DNA of 64,000 bases from Deltaproteobacteria bacterium (GTDB taxonomy: Bacteria > Myxococcota_A > Polyangia > Polyangiales > Ga0077539): contig JACRDB010000095.1 in assembly GCA_016218725.1 (NCBI GenBank), positions 18,219 to 82,218 on the forward strand. The letters run 5' to 3'. Numbering within the stretch: the first letter of the stretch is position 1; each line of letters opens with the position of its first letter. A program made the position numbers and the translations under genes. The notes under the pieces were generated by a model, which saw only the letters and a program-made list of their open reading frames with translations, was not told the DNA's origin and did no database searches. This document shows, in pieces, positions 15,747-23,007 of the stretch.

Positions 15747-16853
15747 GTGCCCATCCAGAAGGTCACGCTGAAGAACTACAAGACCCACCGCCACACGGAG
15801 GTCCCGCTCCTCCCGCTGACGGTGCTGGTGGGTCCGAACAGCGTCGGGAAGACCTCCGTGCTCGACGCCATCGCGATGGTGAGCGAGCTCGCACACCCGG
15901 GGGTGCTCTCTGGGCCACGGATTGAACCGGACCTCGTGCTCCGCCGAGGCGAGAAGGCGCTCCGGGTGAGCCTCGACCTCGCCGCGCCGTATCCGGGCCT
16001 CGTCGAGTTCGGCATTGACCGTACCGATGACGGCTTCGAGGCCCTCTGCGCCTGGGAGCGAGGTCGCCGCAAGGGATCTCAGTCCGCCCCCCTCCCGGCG
16101 CTCCTCCCAGACCCGGACGCGCGGCAGCTCCTCAGCGCCGTGTTCGGGCTTCAGGGAGCGAAGCGCCTGCGCCTCGACCACGAGCACCTCGCGGCGCCCA
16201 GCGCCATCGAGGTGGGTGAACAGACCACGGCGCTCTCCGAGACCGGCCACGGCCTCGCCGGCGTGCTCTCCGTGGCGAAGCTCTTCCAGGAGCCGGTCTT
16301 CGATCAGATCGTCACGGAGCTCCGCGCGGTCGTTCCGTCCGTCGAGGGCGTGCGTGTGGTGCGTTCTCGCTTCAAGGTTCAGCGGACCGACGAGAATGGC
16401 GTCGACCACTCCGTGGAGTCCGACGGCGCCGAGCTGCGCATTGACTTCGTAAGCGCGCGGGACGTCCCGGCGCGGGCCGCGAGCGAGGGTACGCTCCTGG
16501 CGCTGGGCTTGCTGACGGTGGTGCACTTCTTTCCGCTTCCTCAGGTGGTCCTCTTTGACGACCTCGAGCGCGCGCTCCACCCGCGCGCGCAACGCGAGCT
16601 GGTGCACCTCCTGCGCAGGACCATTGAGCACAATCCAGGGCTCCAGCTCGTGGCCACGACCCACTCTCCATACCTCGTGGATGAGTTCAGCACCGAAGAG
16701 GTCATCGTGTGCGCGCTGCGCCCGGACGGCACCACCGCCGCGCGCCGACTCAGTGAACACCCTCGCGCGGAGCAGGCGATGAAGCTCATGTCTACTGGGG
16801 AGTTCCTCGCGGCGACGGAGGAACAATGGGTCGCAGGAGAAGGTGGTGGCTGA
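15747..16853 (+). CDS. OLD/AAA15-type ABC ATPase of an ATPase-TOPRIM pair
   Basis: The 368-residue product starts at GTG 15747 behind AGGGAG. It opens PIQKVTLKNYKTHRHTEVPL, the strand pattern of AAA15/AAA21 ABC ATPases. Walker A is GPNSVGKTS near residue 28. A signature-like segment ASEGTLLALGLL lies near residue 248, the Walker B region VVLFDDLERALHP near residue 268, and the H-loop ATTHSPYLVDEF near residue 303. This is the OLD ATPase core without a fused TOPRIM. The next gene overlaps it and looks like the missing TOPRIM part. ATPase-TOPRIM pairs of this form include PARIS (AriA-AriB), RloAB and AbiL, all phage-defence related. The role here is inferred from architecture only. Confidence 0.82.
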   Translation: MPIQKVTLKNYKTHRHTEVPLLPLTVLVGPNSVGKTSVLDAIAMVSELAHPGVLSGPRIEPDLVLRRGEKALRVSLDLAAPYPGLVEFGIDRTDDGFEALCAWERGRRKGSQSAPLPALLPDPDARQLLSAVFGLQGAKRLRLDHEHLAAPSAIEVGEQTTALSETGHGLAGVLSVAKLFQEPVFDQIVTELRAVVPSVEGVRVVRSRFKVQRTDENGVDHSVESDGAELRIDFVSARDVPARAASEGTLLALGLLTVVHFFPLPQVVLFDDLERALHPRAQRELVHLLRRTIEHNPGLQLVATTHSPYLVDEFSTEEVIVCALRPDGTTAARRLSEHPRAEQAMKLMSTGEFLAATEEQWVAGEGGG

Positions 16854-17637
16854 GCTCCCGCTGCGGTGGGTGGTCGTCTGCGAGGCCGTCGGGGACTGCG
16901 ACCTCGCGACGGGGCTGGCCGACCGCTACGCCCTGGAGCCCGCCCACGGTCTGGGCGACTGGATCCGCGACGACCTGGACACCTACCGCCACTGGCGAGG
17001 CCTCACGGACCAGGACCGGTTCATGCCCTGGAAGTGGGTGGCCGCAGTCGCAAAGCAACGGCGCCTTCGGGTCCATGGCTACAAGGGCCCGGAGACCCTC
17101 CCGAGCTTCGAGGTCCTGCGGGTCTTCCGCCTTATTGCGTTGTCGGAAGAGAAGCTCCCCGCGGGCCTCCTGCTTGTGCGAGACACCGACGCGGATAGGA
17201 CTCGCCGCCAGGAGTTCACGGAGTCCGTGAGGGAACTCCAGGCGTTGTTGGACGGGCGCGGTGCGGGCATGCGCCTCTGTCTGGCGCTGCCGCACCCCGA
17301 GGCCGAGGCGTGGCTGCTCGCGGGCTTCGAGCCGGAATCCGCAGAGGAGCAGGAGGCCCTGGAGGTCGTTCGCAGGGACCTCGGCTACGACCCGAGGCTC
17401 CACGCTGATCGGATGAACCCCGGCGTAGAGGTCACGGCCCAGGGGCCGGTGCGGTCCAGCACCAAACGCGTGCTCGACGCGCTCACCGCGGGCGACTCCG
17501 ACCGGCGGCGGCGTTGCTGGGCCGACGCGCCCTTCGAGCGCCTGCGGGCGCGCGGCGGGGACGCCGGCCTGACGGATTTCTTCAAGGACCTGGACGCGCA
17601 GTTCCTCGCGTCGCTGCGGGAGGCTGGTGGGCCGTAA
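16843..17637 (+). CDS. TOPRIM-like effector partner of the AAA ATPase
   Basis: The 264-residue product starts at GTG 16843 inside the ATPase gene, 11 bases before that stop ends, so translation is coupled. It begins PLRWVVVCEAVGDCDLA, where a Glu follows a beta strand, as in TOPRIM domains. Later LLVRDTDADRTRR supplies a DxD-type motif and LALPHPEAEAWLLAGF matches the P-E-x-E-A-W-L-L block seen in DUF4276/RloB-like TOPRIM proteins. Those are metal-binding positions in that fold. The C-terminus (TKRVLDALTAGD, LTDFFKDLDAQFLASL) is helical. I infer a nuclease or related effector triggered by the ATPase. It ends one base before the palindromic element. Confidence 0.65.
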   Translation: MVAELPLRWVVVCEAVGDCDLATGLADRYALEPAHGLGDWIRDDLDTYRHWRGLTDQDRFMPWKWVAAVAKQRRLRVHGYKGPETLPSFEVLRVFRLIALSEEKLPAGLLLVRDTDADRTRRQEFTESVRELQALLDGRGAGMRLCLALPHPEAEAWLLAGFEPESAEEQEALEVVRRDLGYDPRLHADRMNPGVEVTAQGPVRSSTKRVLDALTAGDSDRRRRCWADAPFERLRARGGDAGLTDFFKDLDAQFLASLREAGGP

Positions 17638-17638
17638 G

Positions 17639-17940
17639 GGCCTGTTTCAAGACAACCTCTCCGCGGCGACCTCACCCCCCCGGCCCCCTCTCCATGAATG
17701 GAGAGGGGGAGGCAGAGAGAAAAATCCTCCGTAATTCCAATGAGTTACTCTCCTCTTTCTCCCCCTCTCCATTCATGGAGAGGGGGCCGGGGGGGTGAGG
17801 TCACCGTGAATTGTCTATTTTGGCACAGTTCCTAACTCATTGGAATCGCGAAGAATTTTCCCCTCTGTCTCCCCCTCTCTCGATAGGGAGAGGGGGCCGG
17901 GGGGTGAGGTCGCCGCGGAGAGGTTGTCTTGAAACAGGCC
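17639..17940. repeat. 302-bp palindromic repeat element (MITE- or REP-like)
   Basis: The two ends are inverted copies of each other: arms 17639-17747 and 17833-17940 match over about 108 bases, with the outer 42 bases nearly identical apart from one C in a C-run. Each arm ends at the inner inverted pair ATTCCAATGAGTTA / TAACTCATTGGAAT. A third, inverted copy of the core lies in the middle (about 17753-17810). Each core itself folds, e.g. CCCCCTCTCC-ATGAAT-GGAGAGGGGG. No open frame, transposase or clear target duplication is seen. The GC-core-with-hairpin design is typical of multicopy non-coding elements in large bacterial genomes. Confidence 0.85.
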
Positions 17941-18085
17941 TTGACCCGTACAAAGACACCTTGTGCCACAGGGTGACGAAGTCCGCAGCGCGGTGCCCAG
18001 ACCTCCCTCGCCTACAGCTCCCTACCTCCCCCCACCTCGGTCCTTGCGAGCCCACGGTGGCCCGTGGCACCTTGTGCGGCTCCTG

Positions 18086-19270
18086 GTGAGCCCCGGAAGC
18101 ACCCCGCGACGCGCGCCGATCAACCCCTGGCGTCGGCGCTTCATCGCGCGGATGACCATGGCCTCGCTGGTGATGGAGCTCCCGGCCCTCACGCTCCTCG
18201 GGGTGGGGCTGCACCGCCGGGCGGGGCTCGCGCCCGGGTGGGCCCTCGGGGTGAGCGCCCTGGTGTTCCTCGCCGGGGCCCTGGTGCTCTTCCGCCGCCT
18301 GGCCCGCTGGGCGGACGATGCCCGCGCCCCGTGGTGGCGGGTGTGGCTCCTGGAGGTGCCCTACACCGTGGGCGTCACCCTGTGCTTCCTCACGGCGTGG
18401 CTCTCCCTCCCCCTCGGGGCCCTCGGGCTCCTGGGTTACCTCCTGGGCGCGCCCTGGAGCGTGCTGCCGGCCCTCGCGGTGGTGCACGCCCTCGGGCTCC
18501 TGGCGGCCCTCTGGGGCTGCACTGTGGGGAGGCTCGTGCCGCGGGTCGTGCGCCGCGAGGTGCGCATCGAGGGCCTGGCCCCCGCGCTGGATGGGTACAC
18601 CATCGCGCAGTTGTCCGACCTGCACCTCGGGCCCTACGTGCCCCGGTGGCTCTACCGAGCATGGGTGCGTCGGGCGCTCTCCCTCGACCCGGACCTGGTG
18701 GCCCTCACCGGGGATTACATCACCGCGGGCGAGGGCTACCTGGACGACGTGGAGGACTTCGTACGGCGCTGCCAGGCGCCCGACGGCGTGGCGGCGTGCA
18801 TGGGCAACCATGACTATTTCTTCACCGAGGAGGGCGTCGCCCGGGCCCTGGAGCGCGGCGGGGCGCGGCACCTCAGGAACCGCGGCTTCGCCGTGGAGCG
18901 CGGCGGGGCCACGCTCTGGATCGCCGGCGTGGACGACCGCTGGAGCCGCAGGGACGACCTCGGGCGCGCGCTGGAGGGCCGCCCCCGGGGCGCTCCCGTG
19001 GTGCTCCTGGCCCACGACCCGGCGCAGTTCCCGCGCTTCGTCTCCGAGGGCGTCCAGCTCACCCTCTCGGGGCACACCCACGGGGGGCAGTTCGCCGTGC
19101 CGTTCTTCCCTCGATGGAACCTCGCCCGCGTGGGCCAGCGCTACACCGCCGGGGTCTACCGCGAGGGCCCCTCGACGCTCTTCGTCCACGCGGGCCTCGG
19201 GACCAGCGGCCCCCCGGCGCGCTTCGGCACCCGGCCCGAGGTGGCCCTGCTGGTCCTGCGCGCGGGTTGA
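18086..19270 (+). CDS. Membrane-anchored metallophosphoesterase (YkuE-like)
   Basis: The product has a membrane N-terminal third with about four hydrophobic segments (ASLVMELPALTLLGVGL, ALVFLAGALVLF, VGVTLCFLTAWLSLPLG, VLPALAVVHALGLLAALWG). A calcineurin-like phosphoesterase domain follows with the full metal set: LSDLHLGPY, LTGDYI, MGNHD, LLAHDP and LSGHTHGGQ. The GHTHGGQ ending is typical of the YkuE-like group, some of which cleave UDP-diacylglucosamine; the substrate here is unknown. The start is uncertain: I use GTG 18086, with GTG 18074 and ATG 18152 as alternatives. The 140 bases before it, after the repeat element, hold no clear gene. Confidence 0.8.
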   Translation: MSPGSTPRRAPINPWRRRFIARMTMASLVMELPALTLLGVGLHRRAGLAPGWALGVSALVFLAGALVLFRRLARWADDARAPWWRVWLLEVPYTVGVTLCFLTAWLSLPLGALGLLGYLLGAPWSVLPALAVVHALGLLAALWGCTVGRLVPRVVRREVRIEGLAPALDGYTIAQLSDLHLGPYVPRWLYRAWVRRALSLDPDLVALTGDYITAGEGYLDDVEDFVRRCQAPDGVAACMGNHDYFFTEEGVARALERGGARHLRNRGFAVERGGATLWIAGVDDRWSRRDDLGRALEGRPRGAPVVLLAHDPAQFPRFVSEGVQLTLSGHTHGGQFAVPFFPRWNLARVGQRYTAGVYREGPSTLFVHAGLGTSGPPARFGTRPEVALLVLRAG

Positions 19271-19302
19271 CAACAGTGTCTCCCACGGTGCCATGCTGGG
19301 GC

Positions 19303-21711
19303 GTGCGGTGGCCTCTGGTGGTGTGCGTCGTGGGGCTCCTCGGGTGCTTCGGCGACGTGCGCCCGGACACCCCAGACGGCGCCGCGGACAGCACCCCGGC
19401 GGACCTCGCCGCGGACACCGGCGCCCCCAAGGACGCTGGGCCCCCGGACGCCGCCCCGGACACGCCCGGAATGGACGCCGCCGACGCCGCAGACACCCCA
19501 AAGACCCCTCCGGGAGACAGCACCCCGGGGGATGCCCCTCCAGACGCCCCTCGGGGCTGCGTGACCGACGGCGACTGCCGGGACCCCTTGATGCCGGTGT
19601 GTGACGCCCCCCGAGGGCGCTGCGTGCAGTGCACCGCCGCCAGCGACCGCTGCCCCCCAACGCACCACTGCGACGCGGACAACGGCATCTGCGTGCCGGG
19701 GTGTCGCAGCGACGAGGGCTGCCCCCGAGGCGCCGTGGGGGACTCCGGGGTGACCCTCACGGGACGGTGCGACACCGCGAGGCACCTCTGCGTCGAGTGC
19801 GCCACGGACGACGACTGCCCCGTAAGAACCGTGTGCTCCGACGGGATCTGCGCCCCGGGCTGCAACGAGCGCCGGGGCTGCGCCGTGGGCGAGACCTGCT
19901 GCGCGGGCGTCTGCGTGGAGACCGCCACGGACCTCGACCACTGCGGCGCTTGTGGGCGGCGGTGCCGCCCGGCGGAGGCCACCGCCCGCTGCGCCGCGGG
20001 CGCCTGCGCCATCACCGCTTGCAACGAAGGCCGCGCCGACTGCAACGGCGCCCTGGACGACGGCTGCGAGGCCGACCTGCGCGCGGACCCCGCCCGCTGC
20101 GGCCGCTGCGACAACCGCTGCCCCTCGCTCCCGAGCACCGCCACCACGGCATGCACCCTCGGCCGCTGCGGCTTCACCTGCCGCGCAGACACCGCGGACT
20201 GCGACGGCATGGCCTCCAACGGCTGCGAGGCAGACCTCTCGGGAGACCCCGCCCGCTGCGGCCGCTGCGACAACCGCTGCCCCGCCGCCGCCAACGCCTC
20301 GCCGCGCTGCGCCGGGGGCCTCTGCGGCTACGCCTGCGCCGAGGGCTTCGGCGACTGCGACGGCGAGCGCGGCACGGGCTGCGAGACGGACCTGCGCGCC
20401 ACTACCGCCCACTGCGGCGCCTGCGCAGCCCGCTGCCCCACGCCCCCGAACGCCACGCCCGTCTGCACTCGGGGGGCGTGTGGGTATATGTGCGCGGCGG
20501 GCTTTGGCGATTGTGACGGGGAGGCGTCCAACGGCTGCGAGGCGGAGCTGGCGACGGCGGTGGAGCACTGCGCGCGCTGCGGCAACCGGTGCGTGATCGC
20601 CGGCGGGGCCGCGGCCTGCGTGGCGGGGGCGTGCCAGGTGGCCTCCTGCGGGGCGAGCTTCGCGGACTGCGACGCGGTGGCGGGCAACGGCTGCGAGACG
20701 GACACCCGCGGCGCGGTGGACCACTGCGGGCGCTGCGGGAACGTGTGCCCCGCGCGCCCGAACGCGCCGGGGGTGTGCGCGGGCGGGGCGTGCACCACCC
20801 GCTGCGCGGGGGGCTTCGGGGACTGCGACGGGGACGGGTCCAACGGCTGCGAGACGGACCTGCGCACCTCCGTGGCCCACTGCGGCACCTGCGGGAACCC
20901 CTGCGCGGCGCCGCGGGGCGCCCCGGGCTGCGCCGCGGGCGTGTGCACCGTGGTGGGGTGCGACGCGGGCTACGGGGACTGCGACCGCGACGCGCGCAAC
21001 GGCTGCGAGACGGACCTGCGCACCTCCCCGGCCCACTGCGGCGCCTGCGGCGCGCGGCCCCCGGAGCAGTGCGACGGCGCGGACAACACCTGCAACGGCG
21101 CCGCCGACGAGGGCTGCCCCACGGGCCTCGGGGGCCTCTCGGAGCTGGAGTTCACCAGCCCCACCTACGGCTCCGGCGGCGCGGTGACCACGGCCACCTG
21201 CCCCGCGGGGATGGTGGTCCGGGGCTTCTCGGGCCGGGTGAACTCGTACCTCACGCAGCTCACCCCGAGCTGCGGCACCCCGAGGCTCGTGGAGGACCGC
21301 TCCCCGGCGGTGTACCGCTACTCCGTCACCGTGGACGGGGCCACCAACGCGGGCTCCGTGGGCATCGCCCTGGGGACCGCCTGGAGCTACACCTGCCCGG
21401 GTCACAGCGTCGTCGGGCGCGTGCTCGGGACCTCCTCGGGGTCCTACGTGACCAGCTTCCGCTTCGAGTGCGTAGACATGACCGTCACCGGCTCCCCGGC
21501 CTCGGGTTTCCGCGTGGGGCGCTCCGTGGTGGCGCTGTCGCCCACCTTTGGCGGCACCGCGGGCGCGGCGTTCTCGTGGCAGTGCCCGGAGGACTCCTCG
21601 GGCTTCTCGTCGTTTCTCCGGTCGGTCTCCGGGGGATACCTGGGCTTCCGGATCTTCTACCTCACCAGCTTCACCGCGCGCTGCACCTCCCCTACCCTCT
21701 CCCGACGGTGA
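19303..21711 (+). CDS. Cys-rich repeat lipoprotein with MopE-type and C-terminal lectin-like region
   Basis: The product (802 residues from GTG 19303) begins RWPLVVCVVGLLGC, a lipoprotein signal with lipobox LLGC, then an Asp/Pro/Ala-rich linker. Many Cys residues follow. Seven units carrying NGCETDL or a variant and then CGxCxNxC recur every 156 bases (52 residues), from about 20050 to 21050. Next comes CDGADNTCNGAADEGC, close to the MopE-type metal-binding motif common in myxobacteria. The last 200 residues (FTSPTYGSGGAVTTATCPAGMVVRGFSG...) resemble a jacalin-like surface domain. It is likely surface-exposed and disulphide-rich. GTG 19276 and 19288 are possible earlier starts. Confidence 0.78.
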   Translation: MRWPLVVCVVGLLGCFGDVRPDTPDGAADSTPADLAADTGAPKDAGPPDAAPDTPGMDAADAADTPKTPPGDSTPGDAPPDAPRGCVTDGDCRDPLMPVCDAPRGRCVQCTAASDRCPPTHHCDADNGICVPGCRSDEGCPRGAVGDSGVTLTGRCDTARHLCVECATDDDCPVRTVCSDGICAPGCNERRGCAVGETCCAGVCVETATDLDHCGACGRRCRPAEATARCAAGACAITACNEGRADCNGALDDGCEADLRADPARCGRCDNRCPSLPSTATTACTLGRCGFTCRADTADCDGMASNGCEADLSGDPARCGRCDNRCPAAANASPRCAGGLCGYACAEGFGDCDGERGTGCETDLRATTAHCGACAARCPTPPNATPVCTRGACGYMCAAGFGDCDGEASNGCEAELATAVEHCARCGNRCVIAGGAAACVAGACQVASCGASFADCDAVAGNGCETDTRGAVDHCGRCGNVCPARPNAPGVCAGGACTTRCAGGFGDCDGDGSNGCETDLRTSVAHCGTCGNPCAAPRGAPGCAAGVCTVVGCDAGYGDCDRDARNGCETDLRTSPAHCGACGARPPEQCDGADNTCNGAADEGCPTGLGGLSELEFTSPTYGSGGAVTTATCPAGMVVRGFSGRVNSYLTQLTPSCGTPRLVEDRSPAVYRYSVTVDGATNAGSVGIALGTAWSYTCPGHSVVGRVLGTSSGSYVTSFRFECVDMTVTGSPASGFRVGRSVVALSPTFGGTAGAAFSWQCPEDSSGFSSFLRSVSGGYLGFRIFYLTSFTARCTSPTLSRR

Positions 21712-21715
21712 CAGC

Positions 21716-21744
21716 CGCCGGGGGATGGTGTATCCCCCCCGGCG
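21716..21744. terminator. Hairpin after the Cys-rich gene, possibly also part of the next promoter
   Basis: CGCCGGGGGAT and ATCCCCCCCGGCG pair around a GGTGT loop with a 2-base bulge, starting 5 bases after the Cys-rich gene stop. No T-run follows. The same bases include a possible promoter, GTGACA (21708-21713), 17-base spacer, TATCCC (21731-21736), for the next gene, whose leader would then be about 8 bases. Confidence 0.4.
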
Positions 21745-21750
21745 CCCTCC

Positions 21751-22995
21751 ATGTTGACGGCCGAGTCTCTCCGCCACGCGGCCAACGAGGTCGCCCGCGC
21801 CAGCGCCTCCGGGGCCGAAGTGGACCTCGCCGCGCGCATCGTGGCCGAGGTGCTCCTCGACCAGGCCCGGCACCGCAGCCCCGCCGTGGCCCCGTCGGTG
21901 GTGGACGAGCAGCTCCAGGCCGCGGGCGTAGGGGCCTCCCTGGCGCCGCTCCCCGCGGGCAAGCCCCTGGAGCTCCTGCGCTCCGGGGCGCGCACCACGG
22001 AGGAGCGCGCCACCCTCGCGGCGCTCCTGGCGCGGCACCTGGAGAACGTCCTGGCCCGGCGGGACGGCGCCGCCACCCTGCGCGCCGCGCTCCCGCTCCT
22101 GGACTGGCTGGAGCTCGACGGGCGCTACCCGCCCTACACCGCCGCCCGCTACGCTCTCCCCGCGGACGTCACCGCCCGCTTCGATGAGCTCGTCCGGAGC
22201 GCGCCGGTGGAGGCCCCCACGCAGCTCGCCGCGGCCGCCCTGAGGGTCCTGCGGGGCCACGCCCCGGAGGCCTCCATGGCCCCGATGACGCCCTCCGCGG
22301 GCGCTCCCCCCAACGCCCTGGAGCCCCCGAGGGCGTCGCGCAACGCGCCCATGACGCTCGCCTGCGAGGTCGACGGCGCCCACCGCGCGCTGCCCCTGAG
22401 GCTCCTGGCGGTGGTCACCGGCTGGGGCCTGGTGCGCGGCGCCGTGCTCGCGTTCCTGCGCCTCGTGTTCCGGCTCCGGAGCCCCGCCACGCTCACCCTC
22501 GACGGGGACGCCCTGAGGGTGGTCGGCCACACGGAGCTCCTCGGTCGCACGCTGCGCACCTGGGACGCCCTCTTCCCGGTGGACCGGCTCACCGAGCTCC
22601 ACCGAGAGACGCGCTTCCCGATGCTCCCGGCGGCGCTCTCGGTGCTGGCCCTCACCACGGGGAGCATCTTCGGCGCGCGCTACGTGGTCCAGGGCGCCCG
22701 CGAGGTGTACTTCCCGGTGATCGCCCTGGGCCTCGGATACCTCGCCGGGGGCGTGCTCTTTGACTTCGTGGTCCACGCGCTCTACCCCGGTGTCGAAGGC
22801 AAGGTGCGCCTGACCGTCCGCTCCGGTTCGCGCGCCCTGGTGCTCTCGCACCTGCACCCCGAGCAGGTCGAGCGCCTCCTGGTGGCCGTGGAGGCCCGCT
22901 ACGGCAGCGCCCGCAAGGTCCTGGGCGAACCCCCTTCGGCGCCCCCTACGGCGCCCTCAACGGCGCCGGCTCCGGTCCACGACGCACAGCCCTGA
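21751..22995 (+). CDS. Membrane protein of unknown function
   Basis: I do not recognise this 414-residue protein. The N-terminal 180 residues are Ala/Leu-rich and helical with no signal peptide. After a Pro/Ala linker (residues about 170-200) there is a PH-like or strand-rich part with TLTLDGDALRVVGHTELLGRTLRTWDALFPV. Then two hydrophobic segments follow (LPAALSVLALTTGSIFGARY and VYFPVIALGLGYLAGGVLF), probably a membrane hairpin. The C-terminal strand region ends in a Pro/Ala tail. It stands alone between the Cys-rich lipoprotein and the convergent three-gene operon. Confidence 0.7.
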   Translation: MLTAESLRHAANEVARASASGAEVDLAARIVAEVLLDQARHRSPAVAPSVVDEQLQAAGVGASLAPLPAGKPLELLRSGARTTEERATLAALLARHLENVLARRDGAATLRAALPLLDWLELDGRYPPYTAARYALPADVTARFDELVRSAPVEAPTQLAAAALRVLRGHAPEASMAPMTPSAGAPPNALEPPRASRNAPMTLACEVDGAHRALPLRLLAVVTGWGLVRGAVLAFLRLVFRLRSPATLTLDGDALRVVGHTELLGRTLRTWDALFPVDRLTELHRETRFPMLPAALSVLALTTGSIFGARYVVQGAREVYFPVIALGLGYLAGGVLFDFVVHALYPGVEGKVRLTVRSGSRALVLSHLHPEQVERLLVAVEARYGSARKVLGEPPSAPPTAPSTAPAPVHDAQP

Positions 22996-23007
22996 GCGCG
23001 TGAGCCC

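Noticed and set aside
17837..19660. A 607-codon minus frame opposite the phosphoesterase
   Set aside because: It lacks motifs and runs through the palindromic element; the plus-strand enzyme has its complete metal-binding set.
19156..22857. A 1233-codon frame opposite the Cys-rich and membrane protein genes
   Set aside because: Composition is Ala/Gly/Arg/His junk typical of an opposite-strand shadow in GC-rich DNA; the plus-strand genes have signals, motifs and repeats.
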